A stretch of DNA of 64,000 nucleotides, from the NCBI RefSeq assembly GCF_022811925.1, contig NZ_CP065511.1, positions 1,233,501 to 1,297,500 on the forward strand. The letters run 5' to 3'. The notes below the pieces were generated by a model. That model made no database searches. It was not told the DNA's origin and was given only the letters and a program-made list of their open reading frames with translations. The position numbers and the translations under genes were made by a program. Of this stretch, positions 26,731 through 35,057 are shown piece after piece. The stretch's first letter is position 1; every line of letters begins with the position of its first letter. Source of the stretch: Cytobacillus oceanisediminis (lineage in GTDB: Bacteria; Bacillota; Bacilli; Bacillales; Cytobacillaceae).

Positions 26731-28116
26731 TTGGATACGTTATTAGAAGTCGTAGGAGATATTTCAGGATGGCTGTGGGGATATCCCATCATCCTATTAT
26801 TAGCCGGAACAGGGCTGTATTTAACCTTTTTGCTTGGTTTCTTCCAGTTCCGTTATCCGGTATATATTTTTAAGCAAACATTCGGAAGTGTTTTTAAAAA
26901 GCCGAAGGGAAAAGGAACCGTTACACCATTGCAGGCACTCACATCTGCACTTGCTTCCACCATTGGTGCCGCAAACATTGTGGGTGTACCGGCAGCCATC
27001 ATGTTTGGAGGTCCGGGTGCTGTCTTCTGGATGTGGGTCATTGCGCTCATTGGAATGGCCATCAAGTTCTCGGAAAGTGTATTGGCCATTAAGTATAGAG
27101 AAAAAAATGAAGATGGAGAATATGTAGGCGGCCCTATGTATTACATGACAAAAGGGCTTAACATGAAGTGGCTCGGAGTGATCTTTGCCTTCGCGCTGAT
27201 GATTGAACTGATCCCAAGCATCATGGTACAGGGAAATGCAGTAGCCGCTGCGGTTGGCGAGACATTTAAAATAGATGGCCTGTATACCGGAATTGCTGTA
27301 GCAGTACTTGTTTCTTTAGTTGTTTTTGGCGGGATTCAGAGAATCGGCAAGGTGACCGAAATCTTCGTTCCGTTTATGGCTCTCATCTATGTAGGAGCAG
27401 CTTTAGTGGTTTTATTTATGAATCTGGGAAAACTTCCTGAAGTGTTGGAATTAATCTTCACTTATGCGTTTCAGCCGATGTCCGCAATAGGCGGATTTGC
27501 CGGAGCGGCAATTGGTGAAATCATTCGCTGGGGATTTGCACGAGGATTATATTCCAATGAGGCAGGACTCGGGACTGCTCCAATTGCCCATGCTGCAGCC
27601 ACAACCGATCACCCGGTGCGCCAAGGCTTCTGGGCGATTGTCGGAATCGTTGTTGATACGCTGATTGTTTGTACTGCAACTGCATTTGTCGTACTATCCT
27701 CCGGGGTGTGGACAAGGGAGGGGGCTATGGAAGATCCCTCAGCCTTGACAGCAGCGGCATTTACGGAATACTTTGGATCATTTGGAGGTATTCTTGTAGC
27801 TGTATCACTAGTATTCTTTGTCATTTCAACGATCATTGTAGTAGTCTTTTATGGATCCAAAATGGCAGAATTCCTATTTGGCTCTTTTGCTGGAAAAGCC
27901 ATCAAAGTGGTTTACATTGCTGCCATTGTTCTTGGTTCAGTTGGAGCAGCGAAAACGATCTGGCAGTTCCTTGATCTGGCTCTTGCCATGATTTTGATAC
28001 CGAACATCGTGGCTGTTCTGCTTCTAAGCAAAGAGGTTAAACAGCTGAAAAACGAGTTCTTTACTTCGGAAAAGTATTATTTAAAGGATATTAAAAAAGA
28101 AGATAATGCTGCGTAA
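26731..28116 (+). CDS. Sodium:alanine symporter, AGCS family
   Basis: 461 residues, about 11 membrane helices. Signature segments are ALASTIGAANIVGVPAAI, GPMYYMTKGLNMKWLG and the family motif GLYSNEAGLGTAPIAHAAA. It imports alanine or glycine with Na+. The frame is open to 26659, but TTG 26731 has AAGGGGG 8 nt upstream and matches the usual start (MDTLLEVVGDISGWLWG). It is divergent from marR, so both promoters share the 26.58-26.73 kb gap. Confidence 0.9.
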   Translation: MDTLLEVVGDISGWLWGYPIILLLAGTGLYLTFLLGFFQFRYPVYIFKQTFGSVFKKPKGKGTVTPLQALTSALASTIGAANIVGVPAAIMFGGPGAVFWMWVIALIGMAIKFSESVLAIKYREKNEDGEYVGGPMYYMTKGLNMKWLGVIFAFALMIELIPSIMVQGNAVAAAVGETFKIDGLYTGIAVAVLVSLVVFGGIQRIGKVTEIFVPFMALIYVGAALVVLFMNLGKLPEVLELIFTYAFQPMSAIGGFAGAAIGEIIRWGFARGLYSNEAGLGTAPIAHAAATTDHPVRQGFWAIVGIVVDTLIVCTATAFVVLSSGVWTREGAMEDPSALTAAAFTEYFGSFGGILVAVSLVFFVISTIIVVVFYGSKMAEFLFGSFAGKAIKVVYIAAIVLGSVGAAKTIWQFLDLALAMILIPNIVAVLLLSKEVKQLKNEFFTSEKYYLKDIKKEDNAA

Positions 28117-28120
28117 AAAG

Positions 28121-28152
28121 TGGTCTCCCGTATAAGGCGGGAGGCTATTTTA
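28121..28152 (+). terminator. Terminator of the AGCS symporter
   Basis: TCTCCCG and CGGGAGG arms with a TATAAGG loop, then CTATTTTATT. Confidence 0.7.
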
Positions 28153-28249
28153 TTAACTTGGCAAATTTTTTGAAAAATAACACTTGTATTACAAATGAAC
28201 ATAAGTTTATAATAAAGACAAAAGTTTAATAAGGCAGGGCTGATCAATT

Positions 28250-29347
28250 ATGAATGATAAAGAAATATTGATTTTGCAGCTGATTAAAGAGGATCCATTT
28301 ATTGCCCAAAACGAGCTGGCTGAAAAAACGGGACTTTCCAGGTCCGCTGTAGCCGGCTATATCTCTTCACTGACCAAGCAGGGGAAAATTCTTGGCAGAG
28401 CTTATGTCCTGCCGCAAAAGAAAGAAGTGCTTTGTGTTGGAGGGGCCAATGTGGACAGAAAAATCCAGACAACAGGGCAGCTCCAATATGGAACATCGAA
28501 CCCTGCAGAGAGCTCCCAATCCTGCGGCGGAGTGGCCCGCAACATTGCTGAAAACCTTGGCAGGCTGGGCTGTGATGTGGGTTTGATGACAGTAGTGGGA
28601 GATGATCCGGAAGGCGAATGGCTTCTTGAATATACGAAAGCTTTTGCTGATATCACTCCTTCACAGTCGCTGGCAGGGTCCACTACCGGTACCTATACAG
28701 CAGTGCTTGACCTTGAAGGGGAAATGGCTGTGGCACTTGCTGATATGTCCATTTATGAAAGCGTTAGCAGAGAATTTGTCGAGAAAAAGTGGGGTTACCT
28801 GGCATCTTCTGAAATGGTGATTCTGGATACAAACTTTCCGCCAATGGTTTTAAAACAAATGATTACAAGGTGTTATGAAGAGAACATTCCGCTTTGCATC
28901 ACTCCTGTTTCAGCTCCTAAAATAAAAAATCTGCCGGAAGATTTGAAGGGTGTTACCTGGCTGATTGCCAACAAAAATGAGGCAGAAGCACTTACAGGAA
29001 TGGAGATCAGCAACGAAGGAGACTTCTTCAAGGCGGCACAGGAAATTATGAAAAAAGGCGTTGAAAAAGTCGTCATCAGCCGGGGAGATAAAGGGCTGAT
29101 CTACTTTACAAACAGGGGTGAAGCAGGTGTGCAGCTTCCCCCGAAGGTGAAAATTGCTGATGTGACAGGGGCAGGCGACTCCCTTGTATCGGGAATTATA
29201 TTTGCCCATTTAAAGGGCTTGGGCACAGAGGATGCGTGCAAAATCGGGATGTCCTGCTCCATGCTGGCTCTGCAGTCCCTTGAAACCGTTAATCCAAATC
29301 TAAACAACACACGCTTGCAGGAAACATTCAAACAATATTTCGACTAA
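28250..29347 (+). CDS. psuK: PfkB-family pseudouridine kinase with N-terminal HTH
   Basis: 365 residues: a winged-HTH head ([35 protein letters not shown], about 5-50) followed by a PfkB/ribokinase fold with [10 protein letters not shown] near the start and the catalytic loop [18 protein letters not shown] near the end. Adjacent to psuG, it should phosphorylate pseudouridine to its 5'-phosphate. The HTH-kinase fusion is common in this group and suggests DNA binding, perhaps autoregulation (inference). A TTGTAT-18-TATAAT promoter lies just upstream (28179-28213). Confidence 0.85.
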   Translation: MNDKEILILQLIKEDPFIAQNELAEKTGLSRSAVAGYISSLTKQGKILGRAYVLPQKKEVLCVGGANVDRKIQTTGQLQYGTSNPAESSQSCGGVARNIAENLGRLGCDVGLMTVVGDDPEGEWLLEYTKAFADITPSQSLAGSTTGTYTAVLDLEGEMAVALADMSIYESVSREFVEKKWGYLASSEMVILDTNFPPMVLKQMITRCYEENIPLCITPVSAPKIKNLPEDLKGVTWLIANKNEAEALTGMEISNEGDFFKAAQEIMKKGVEKVVISRGDKGLIYFTNRGEAGVQLPPKVKIADVTGAGDSLVSGIIFAHLKGLGTEDACKIGMSCSMLALQSLETVNPNLNNTRLQETFKQYFD

Positions 29348-29361
29348 GGAGAAGTGACATC

Positions 29362-30273
29362 ATGTTAGAAAAATGGCTTGAGTACTCAGAAGAAGTGTTA
29401 GAAGCAAAGAAAGCAAATAAACCGGTTGTTGCCCTTGAATCCACAATCATTTCACATGGAATGCCATACCCGCAAAATGTTCAGACAGCAAAAGAGGTAG
29501 AGGAAATCATCCGCAAAAACGGTGCTGTTCCAGCAACCATTGCCATTTTAAACGGGAAAATTAAAATCGGTCTGTCAGATGAGGAGCTGGAGTTCCTGGC
29601 CCAAAGCAAGGACGTTGAAAAAGCAAGCCGCCGTGACCTTCCATACTTAGTGGCGAAGAAGAAAAATGGTGCAACAACTGTAGCGGCTACCATGATCTGT
29701 GCAGAGCTTGCAGGCATTGAAGTCTTTGTTACAGGCGGAATAGGCGGAGTTCACCGCGAAGCTGAAACCACAATGGACATCTCGGCTGACCTTCAGGAAC
29801 TTGCTATGACCAATGTTGCCGTTATCTGCGCAGGTGCGAAATCCATCCTGGATATTGGTTTAACGCTTGAATATTTAGAAACGCATGGCGTTCCGGTTGT
29901 AGGGTTTGAAACAGATGTATTGCCTGCCTTTTACACACGCACAAGCCCGTTCAGCGTGAACTACCGGGTGGATAATGCAGGAGAAGCAGCAGAAATGATC
30001 CGCACTAAATGGGAGCTGGGCCTAAAAGGTGGCGTCGTCATTGCCAACCCAATCCCTGAAAAAGATGCGCTGGAAGAAGCGTTTATCACAAATGTTATTG
30101 AAACTGCTCTTAAAGAAGCAAAAGAAAACAACATCGCCGGCAAAAAAGTAACACCATTCCTTCTTGGAAAGGTAAAGGAATTAACAGAAGGAAGAAGCTT
30201 GACAGCGAACATTGCATTGGTGAAGCATAATGCGGAAGTGGGCTCGAAGATTGCTGTAAGTTTGAATAAGTAA
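29362..30273 (+). CDS. psuG: Pseudouridine-5'-phosphate glycosidase
   Basis: 303 residues, the normal PsuG size. The catalytic Glu lies in [17 protein letters not shown], with [19 protein letters not shown] (Lys) and the metal Asp in [12 protein letters not shown]. The enzyme splits pseudouridine-5'-phosphate into uracil and ribose-5-phosphate. It starts 15 nt after psuK behind AAGGAGAAG, giving a compact two-gene salvage operon. No nucleoside transporter is attached. Confidence 0.95.
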   Translation: MLEKWLEYSEEVLEAKKANKPVVALESTIISHGMPYPQNVQTAKEVEEIIRKNGAVPATIAILNGKIKIGLSDEELEFLAQSKDVEKASRRDLPYLVAKKKNGATTVAATMICAELAGIEVFVTGGIGGVHREAETTMDISADLQELAMTNVAVICAGAKSILDIGLTLEYLETHGVPVVGFETDVLPAFYTRTSPFSVNYRVDNAGEAAEMIRTKWELGLKGGVVIANPIPEKDALEEAFITNVIETALKEAKENNIAGKKVTPFLLGKVKELTEGRSLTANIALVKHNAEVGSKIAVSLNK

Positions 30274-30277
30274 GCAG

Positions 30278-30309
30278 AAAAGCCAGGCTTATAGAGTCTG
30301 GCTTTTTAT
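30278..30309 (+). terminator. Terminator of psuK-psuG
   Basis: AAAAGCCAGGC and GTCTGGCTTTTT arms with a 7-nt loop. Confidence 0.85.
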
Positions 30310-30374
30310 ACTGATAGAATGATAGCTGTAATGATGATGCCTAAATAAAGTAGTAATCTTAAGAAGTTAATCAT
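30306..30374 (-). CDS. Candidate 22-residue hydrophobic peptide
   Basis: The frame reads MINFLRLLLYLGIIITAIIL then SV and stop, a single membrane helix. AGAAGGGA lies 9 nt before ATG on the minus strand, and the psuG hairpin is at its 3' end and could end its transcript. Candidates are a small membrane regulator or a type I toxin-like peptide, but no antitoxin RNA was identified. It could be chance. Confidence 0.35.
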   Translation of the reverse strand: MINFLRLLLYLGIIITAIILSV

Positions 30375-30459
30375 TAGGATACGTCCCTTCTGGAAACCCA
30401 TATAATAAAGGATATGTACAGGTTCTTATATGGGGGAAGGGTGTTTGTCTAGAAGAATT

Positions 30460-30490
30460 AAAAAGGGCGCTTTCCTTGGGAAAGTGCCTC
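30460..30490 (-). terminator. Terminator of the sortase gene
   Basis: GGCGCTTTCC and GGAAAGTGCC pair (one A-C mismatch on the minus strand) with a 3-nt loop, followed on the minus strand by TTTTT. Confidence 0.75.
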
Positions 30491-31102
30491 TTAATTTTGT
30501 ATTCTTTTTGCATTCAGGATATACCGGGAGGGTGCATTGCCCATATAGGAGAAGGGATAGCAGGTGGAAACAGTAAGGATTTCGTGGGGAGCGGTAGATC
30601 GGATTACAGTGGTATCATCTGCATCAACAATCTTTGAATCTGTAATTTCGTATGTAAACTCTCCATATGGCATGCTGACTTCAAAAATATCACCGATTTC
30701 AAGTTCGCCAAGACTGCGAAACACCGTGTCTCTATGCCCTGATAATAAAATCTGGTCGGGCTGCCCTGGAAGTACAGTTGTTGAGTAATGGCCAACCCCT
30801 TTTTCCAGCTCATCCTCATCAGTTCCTTCTATAATGGGAAGTTCAGCTTTCAAGCGGGGGATTTTTAAAATGCCAATGACTTCACCCTGCTCAAAGGAAA
30901 CATCTATTGGCTGTTCTGTTTGAAGAACACTTTTGCTTTCTTTATTCACTTCATTATGAATTCTTTCTTGTGCCTGGGCTAAGGAATCCTTTGTTTTCTT
31001 CTCTTGAGCATACATTTCCAGCAGAGAGAACAGGACAAATCCGCCTCCGATTAAGATAAGGAAGGAGGCAGATATAATCAGCAAACGGCCTTTAACCTTC
31101 AA
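30491..31102 (-). CDS. Class D sortase
   Basis: 203 residues: one N-terminal membrane helix (IISASFLILIGGGFVLF), a linker, and a sortase domain with the catalytic triad in LSGHRDTVF (His), TVSTCYPFSYMG (Cys) and APSRYIL (Arg). TCYPF and the overall size fit class D. Class D enzymes of Bacillus recognise LPNTA signals (established for B. anthracis SrtC), and a protein ending in LPNTA is encoded 3 kb away. TTG 31102 follows the regulator's TAG directly, with GGAGGG 8 nt upstream, so translation is coupled to the SinR-like gene. Confidence 0.9.
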   Translation of the reverse strand: MKVKGRLLIISASFLILIGGGFVLFSLLEMYAQEKKTKDSLAQAQERIHNEVNKESKSVLQTEQPIDVSFEQGEVIGILKIPRLKAELPIIEGTDEDELEKGVGHYSTTVLPGQPDQILLSGHRDTVFRSLGELEIGDIFEVSMPYGEFTYEITDSKIVDADDTTVIRSTAPHEILTVSTCYPFSYMGNAPSRYILNAKRIQN

Positions 31103-31444
31103 CTAAACGTTCCCTCCATTCATCTTCTTAAATTTAATAAACTCCAGATAATAGGCGAAATCCTCTTTTGTGATTCCCTGCCTGATTGCTTCTTTGACAA
31201 GTGAAACCCACTCCTCATCCAGCTTAGACAAATCGGTAATTTCTACTTTATTCTCTTCCAGCAGATCTTCAAGATTAGCATCCAGTGTCCTGGCTATTCG
31301 TGATAAAACCTGCAATGAAGGGTTCTCCTGTATGCCTCTCTCAATGTAGCTCAAATACGATTTGGATACCTCCGCTTTTTCAGAAAGCTCATTAATTGAG
31401 TATCCCTTCTTGATTCTTAAGGTTTTAATCCGGCCACCTATCAT
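31103..31444 (-). CDS. SinR-like XRE regulator with SinI/SinR dimerisation domain
   Basis: 113 residues: an HTH_3 domain (GYSINELSEKAEVSKSYLSY, about 13-32) and a C-terminal two-helix SinR/SinI-type segment (LDEEWVSLVKEAIRQGITKE, about 76-95). It is a paralogue of sinR at 36 kb. It lies divergent from tapA and in one unit with the sortase. A GAACAAAACGTTC box is 50 bp upstream of its start, the same box found before sinR. It probably governs the matrix genes and itself, possibly by pairing with SinI (inference). Confidence 0.85.
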   Translation of the reverse strand: MIGGRIKTLRIKKGYSINELSEKAEVSKSYLSYIERGIQENPSLQVLSRIARTLDANLEDLLEENKVEITDLSKLDEEWVSLVKEAIRQGITKEDFAYYLEFIKFKKMNGGNV

Positions 31445-31493
31445 AGGCTTAATACTCCCTTATCATAAATTATAAAGATGCTTTCATTATAAC

Positions 31494-31506
31494 GAACAAA
31501 ACGTTC
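31494..31506. promoter_or_regulatory. Candidate SinR-type operator
   Basis: GAACAAAACGTTC, an inverted repeat of GAAC/GTTC, stands upstream of the sinR-like gene. The exact reverse complement occurs at 36241-36253 upstream of sinR. Confidence 0.6.
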
Positions 31507-31551
31507 AATAAAAAATACAAAATAATGAGAATTCTCGAGATATTCTAAGAA

Positions 31552-31572
31552 AAAGAACGGAAAACGTTCTTT
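31552..31572. promoter_or_regulatory. SinR operator palindrome upstream of tapA
   Basis: AAAGAACG-GAAAA-CGTTCTTT is a perfect 8-bp inverted repeat. Each arm holds GTTCTTT, which fits the SinR consensus GTTCTYT known from B. subtilis. It ends 29 nt before the tapA -35. Confidence 0.75.
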
Positions 31573-31600
31573 AAAACGAAAAAACGGCTGAATTTGGAAT

Positions 31601-31629
31601 TTTTCAAAATAAGACGGATGGACTATACT
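31601..31629 (+). promoter_or_regulatory. tapA promoter
   Basis: TTTTCA (31601-31606), a 17-nt spacer and TATACT (31624-31629). The weak -35 and the flanking GTTCTTT boxes suit a repressed sigma-A promoter. Confidence 0.55.
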
Positions 31630-31637
31630 CGACTTAT

Positions 31638-31677
31638 CGGTTCGATAAAAAGAACGAAACAAACAAATCCAAAGAAC
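31638..31677. promoter_or_regulatory. Additional SinR boxes in the tapA leader
   Basis: CGGTTCGATAAAAAGAACG has GTTC/GAAC arms (31638-31656), and a further AAAGAAC is at 31671-31677. Both lie just after the likely transcription start. Confidence 0.5.
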
Positions 31678-31702
31678 ATCAACTCACTAGGAGGGGGTTC
31701 TT

Positions 31703-32545
31703 ATACGATACAAACGGATTAGGAAATTTGGGAAGAAGAATAAAATCCTATTGCTTGTATTTAAGTTTGTGGCTGCCTGGTATCTGCTTATTGGGATGTC
31801 GGCAACTCTGACTGGGCAGACGAATGCATATTTTAGTGATAGGGACACAGTAACTGGGACCATTCAAGCTGGTACCTGGGAGACAGAAGAGCCAGGGTGT
31901 TCTAAAGGTGAGAAGCATGGTGAATGGGATTGCAGCTCTCTAAAATTCATTGGACAAAAATATGATGGACAGAAGATATATGCAACCATCCAAAATACTG
32001 GTTCCGATATGAAATCAGCTGGAAGATATGAGATTTACTACAGCGAGAATGATAATGCCAAAAAAGGTGAGTCTATTGAAGGAGTAATAGCTTTTGACCC
32101 TATTAAAGAGGGGCAAAAAGTAGAATTGTCCTTTATTCCTCAACAAAGTGGTTCATATATGTTTAAAGCTTATCAGCACAAAGATCATCCTGGAAATGGA
32201 GAACTCTGGAGTGAAGAAATAATAGTTACTTTAGAATCAGGTGAAGCTTCCAACGTGGAAGAAGAGAAAACGGAACAAAAGGCAGATGTAACAGAAGAGA
32301 CTGCCAAGGAACAAGTAAACAATAAGACAGAGGAAACTGGCAAAGAAGCAGCTGAACCAACAGAAGATAAACCTCAAGAGAATCCAGAGCAAAAGCCAGC
32401 AGAAGAACCAAAAGAAGAGCAGAAAGTAGAACAGCCTGAAGTTGAAGAAAAGCCACAAGAGAAACCAAAAGAAGAATCAAAGCCGGAAGATACCAAGGTT
32501 AAGGCTTCAGAAGCTCCGGTTAATTCTGAAGAAAGCACAAATTGA
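31703..32545 (+). CDS. tapA: TapA-like amyloid fibre assembly/anchoring protein
   Basis: 281 codons. A basic head RYKRIRKFGKKNK, a hydrophobic helix (ILLLVFKFVAAWYLLIGM) and the SipW-type cleavage region TNAYFSDRDTVTG are followed by a conserved beta domain with two Cys (EEPGCSKGEKHGEWDC) and a long Glu/Lys/Pro/Gln tail. In B. subtilis TapA nucleates TasA fibres at the wall. AGGAGGGGG at 31689-31697 is followed 5 nt later by ATA, and no ATG/GTG/TTG occurs before TTG 31751, which would cut off the basic head and has no ribosome site. An AUA start, or a mutated ATG, is therefore indicated. Confidence 0.82.
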   Translation: MRYKRIRKFGKKNKILLLVFKFVAAWYLLIGMSATLTGQTNAYFSDRDTVTGTIQAGTWETEEPGCSKGEKHGEWDCSSLKFIGQKYDGQKIYATIQNTGSDMKSAGRYEIYYSENDNAKKGESIEGVIAFDPIKEGQKVELSFIPQQSGSYMFKAYQHKDHPGNGELWSEEIIVTLESGEASNVEEEKTEQKADVTEETAKEQVNNKTEETGKEAAEPTEDKPQENPEQKPAEEPKEEQKVEQPEVEEKPQEKPKEESKPEDTKVKASEAPVNSEESTN

Positions 32546-32559
32546 GGCAGGTGAATAGT

Positions 32560-33138
32560 TTGAAAAAAGCATTGAAAATTATAAGCAACATTATAACAGC
32601 GGTTCTATTCATTAATTTAATTTTAATGGCCTTCCTAGTGGTCTCCTCCAAAGCATCAGGAGGAGAGCCGCAGGCCTTTGGATATCAGCTGAAGACAGTG
32701 TTATCAGGCTCTATGGAGCCTACCTTCCAAACTGGGTCTGTTATTGCAGTAAAGCCGCTTAGTTCCGAAGAAAGTAAGTCATTGAAGAAAGATGACGTTA
32801 TTACATTCCAGGCAAGCGAAGAAAAGTTAGTTACTCACAGGATTATCGGAGTCACTAACAGCGGAGATCATGTCATGTATGAAACAAAAGGAGACAACAA
32901 CAAGACGGCAGACATGGAACCTGTGCTATCTGACAATGTAAGAGCTGTTTATACTGGCTTCACCATTCCTTATGTGGGATATTTTATAGATTTTGCTCAA
33001 TCGAAAGAAGGAAGTGCCATCTTGCTTATTGGCCCAGGGCTACTGCTTCTAGGATATGCAGCATTCAGCATCTTCCAGGCCATAAGAGAAATTGATCCTA
33101 AGAACAATAAAACAGACTCAAAAGAAAAAACTGCTTAA
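32560..33138 (+). CDS. sipW: ER-type signal peptidase SipW
   Basis: 192 residues. The nucleophile is in VLSGSMEPTF (Ser-51), and the general base position is His in LVTHRIIGV instead of Lys, the mark of ER-type signal peptidases such as SipW. Membrane helices lie near the N-terminus (about 8-29) and C-terminus (about 157-176). It processes TapA and TasA precursors. TTG 32560 has AGGTG 6 nt upstream; TTG 32542 overlaps the tapA stop and lacks a site. Confidence 0.93.
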   Translation: MKKALKIISNIITAVLFINLILMAFLVVSSKASGGEPQAFGYQLKTVLSGSMEPTFQTGSVIAVKPLSSEESKSLKKDDVITFQASEEKLVTHRIIGVTNSGDHVMYETKGDNNKTADMEPVLSDNVRAVYTGFTIPYVGYFIDFAQSKEGSAILLIGPGLLLLGYAAFSIFQAIREIDPKNNKTDSKEKTA

Positions 33139-33223
33139 ATTGGTTGCACTCCTTGTAGAAATGCAAGGGTCAATATATAAAAATTATACATACCCAAAAA
33201 GGGGTAAGAGGAGGAACTTTATT

Positions 33224-33817
33224 ATGAATCTTAAGAAAAAGTTAGGTATGGGAATTGCATCAGCAGCACTAGGTATTTCATTAGTTGGTGGGGGAACATT
33301 TGCATACTTTAGTGACAGTGCTGTAGCTACTGGTAACTTCAAAGCAGGTACTTTACAATTAAGTACTAACCCTACACAGGTAATTAATGTAGAAAATATA
33401 AAGCCAGGGGATACTATGACTCGTTACTTTGAAATAAATAATGATGGTTCTCTAGATATTGCTGAAATTAATCTGAAAACCAATTATTCAGTTGGGGATA
33501 CAAATGGAAATAATTCAGATGATTTAGGAAAGCATATTCGAGTTAACTTTTTCCTAAATGCTGATAAGTTAGATGTACCTATTTGGGAAACTACACTATT
33601 TGATCTTAAAAGTATGAGTCCTGATGTAATTGAGGGTAATTTCTGGAGCGCTTGGTTTGCAGAAAGGGGAGGTAATTTAGCCGCTGGTACAACTGATTCA
33701 GTTTATGTTCAATATGAGTTTGTTGATAATGGGGCAGATCAAAACCAATTCCAAGGTGACTCCCTGCAACTTGAGTGGACGTTTGAAGGTATGCAAGGCG
33801 CTGGTCAGGCAAAATAA
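33224..33817 (+). CDS. tasA: TasA/CalY biofilm fibre protein
   Basis: 197 residues. The signal peptide KKKLGMGIASAALGISLVGG ends in GTFAYFSDSA, the SipW-processed AxFSD site. The mature part has the TasA/CalY strand pattern, including VENIKPGDTMTRYFEINNDG. It polymerises into matrix fibres outside the cell. AGAGGAGG precedes ATG 33224, while earlier in-frame codons overlap sipW. It is shorter than B. subtilis TasA (261) and close to B. cereus CalY/TasA. A strong terminator follows, as expected for a highly expressed structural gene. Confidence 0.92.
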   Translation: MNLKKKLGMGIASAALGISLVGGGTFAYFSDSAVATGNFKAGTLQLSTNPTQVINVENIKPGDTMTRYFEINNDGSLDIAEINLKTNYSVGDTNGNNSDDLGKHIRVNFFLNADKLDVPIWETTLFDLKSMSPDVIEGNFWSAWFAERGGNLAAGTTDSVYVQYEFVDNGADQNQFQGDSLQLEWTFEGMQGAGQAK

Positions 33818-33828
33818 TAGATTTCCAA

Positions 33829-33863
33829 AACAAAAGGTGGGAATTTTTTCCCGCCTTTTGTTA
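33829..33863 (+). terminator. Terminator after tasA
   Basis: ACAAAAGGTGGGAA and TTCCCGCCTTTTGT arms (one G-T mismatch) with a TTTT loop. Confidence 0.85.
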
Positions 33864-33887
33864 AATCCATTATTGTGAGGGAATGCC

Positions 33888-34601
33888 ATGAAAGTTAAAA
33901 GTTTGCTGGCAAAACCTATAAAAATATTTATTATATATAGCTTTGTTTTCTTAATTGTTTTTGGAAACGAAACTGCAATAGCAGTGGAGAAGGAAATTGA
34001 TGTTAATACGAACTTAGAGAACTCAAATAGATACCTATTTAAAGTAGAAAATTTAAAACCAGGCGACTGGATGCCCCGAAATATAACGATAAAAAATGAT
34101 GGTAAACAAGATTTTAAATATACATCTAACATTAGAAAATCGAAGTCTGTTAAAGGACTTTTTGAAGAATTAGAGCTTGAGGTTAAGAAAGATACAAAGA
34201 TGCTTTACGAAGGAAAACTTAAAGATTTTAAAGGCTTCTCTCCCAGGGAATTATCGAAAGGGACAGAAGAAACTTTATTTTTCCAAGTAACAATGCCAGA
34301 GCATTTAGGAAATGAATTTCAAAACTCCTCTGCAGAGGTTGAAATCATTTTTCTTGCCGAAGCAACAGGTGATCCTGAAACCGACAATGAGACTCCAGGG
34401 ACAGGGGATAATAGTGATTCTGGAGAGGGAACTAATAATTTACCACCATCCTCAGATGCCACGGTAATTCCAGAGAAGGTTAATAAGCTCCCAAATACCG
34501 CAACTAATAATTATAATTTATTACTTATTGGCGCACTATTTTTAGGTGCCGGAAGCGTAATTTTTTTATCGCGTTATAGAAGGCTGCGGAGTGAAACTTA
34601 G
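33888..34601 (+). CDS. TasA-domain protein with LPNTA cell-wall sorting signal
   Basis: 237 residues: a signal peptide (FIIYSFVFLIVFGNETAIA), a TasA-like domain with VENLKPGDWMPRNITIKNDG (compare VENIKPGDTMTRYFEINNDG in TasA), a Gly/Asp/Thr-rich linker, then LPNTA (201-205), a hydrophobic helix LLLIGALFLGAGSVIFL and the basic tail SRYRRLRSET. This is a complete wall-sorting signal, and LPNTA is the class D motif. It would be joined to peptidoglycan by the sortase at 30.5-31.1 kb and could dock or seed TasA fibres (inference). It has no AxFSD motif, so SipW need not process it. Confidence 0.88.
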   Translation: MKVKSLLAKPIKIFIIYSFVFLIVFGNETAIAVEKEIDVNTNLENSNRYLFKVENLKPGDWMPRNITIKNDGKQDFKYTSNIRKSKSVKGLFEELELEVKKDTKMLYEGKLKDFKGFSPRELSKGTEETLFFQVTMPEHLGNEFQNSSAEVEIIFLAEATGDPETDNETPGTGDNSDSGEGTNNLPPSSDATVIPEKVNKLPNTATNNYNLLLIGALFLGAGSVIFLSRYRRLRSET

Positions 34602-34643
34602 ATTAAGGCCTGAGGAACTGATTGTTTAAGGCCTTAATTTTTA
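34602..34643 (+). terminator. Terminator after the LPNTA protein gene
   Basis: ATTAAGGCCT and AAGGCCTTAAT arms around a 16-nt loop, ending in TTTTTAT. Confidence 0.75.
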
Positions 34644-34711
34644 TTCGTTTTAGAACTTATCTAAGCAGTTAATGAATATAATCAAAAAGCTACTTATTAA
34701 GCGGTGAACTT

Positions 34712-35011
34712 ATGAAAAAAATTCTGCAGTATCTTGCCTTCATTAATCTTCTGGATGGCCTCTTGATGTTCTTTGGACTTAGCCTTTCGCTGATTGAAGA
34801 ATTGAATCCAATAATGAATTTTTTTTATAATATAGAACCACTACTGTTCCAATCTGTTAAAGCTGTTCTTTCATGCTTTTTAATCCTGCTATCAACTTCG
34901 ATTAATTTTCCGCCGTAAACTAAAGTAAAGGTATTGGCAAAAGGTGCAGCTTATCTTTATTCATTAATATTAGTACTTCATGTTTTATTGATTTATGAAG
35001 CTCTATCTTAA
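34712..35011 (+). pseudogene. DUF5658-like membrane protein interrupted by an in-frame TAA
   Basis: The first 68 codons (MKKILQYLAFINLLDGLLMF...) give a membrane protein with the family's AFINLLDGL and LIEELNPIMN motifs. TAA at 34916-34918 then stops it in a helix region. The same frame continues without a shift for 30 more codons (VKVLAKGAAYLYSLILVLHV) to TAA at 35009, giving a full length of about 98, as for DUF5658 proteins. A single base change, for example CAA to TAA, would explain it. The short product may still be made. Confidence 0.6.
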
Positions 35012-35057
35012 CTGATAGAGTAAAAATAATATTTTTAGTCAAATGAGGAGGCTGTAA

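Noticed and set aside
30306..30490. Type I toxin-antitoxin pair around the 22-residue peptide
   Set aside because: No convergent antisense promoter or complementary RNA was found; only a hydrophobic frame and neighbouring terminators are visible.
33092..33223. Upstream extension of tasA
   Set aside because: It overlaps sipW in another frame and lacks a ribosome site; AGAGGAGG marks ATG 33224.
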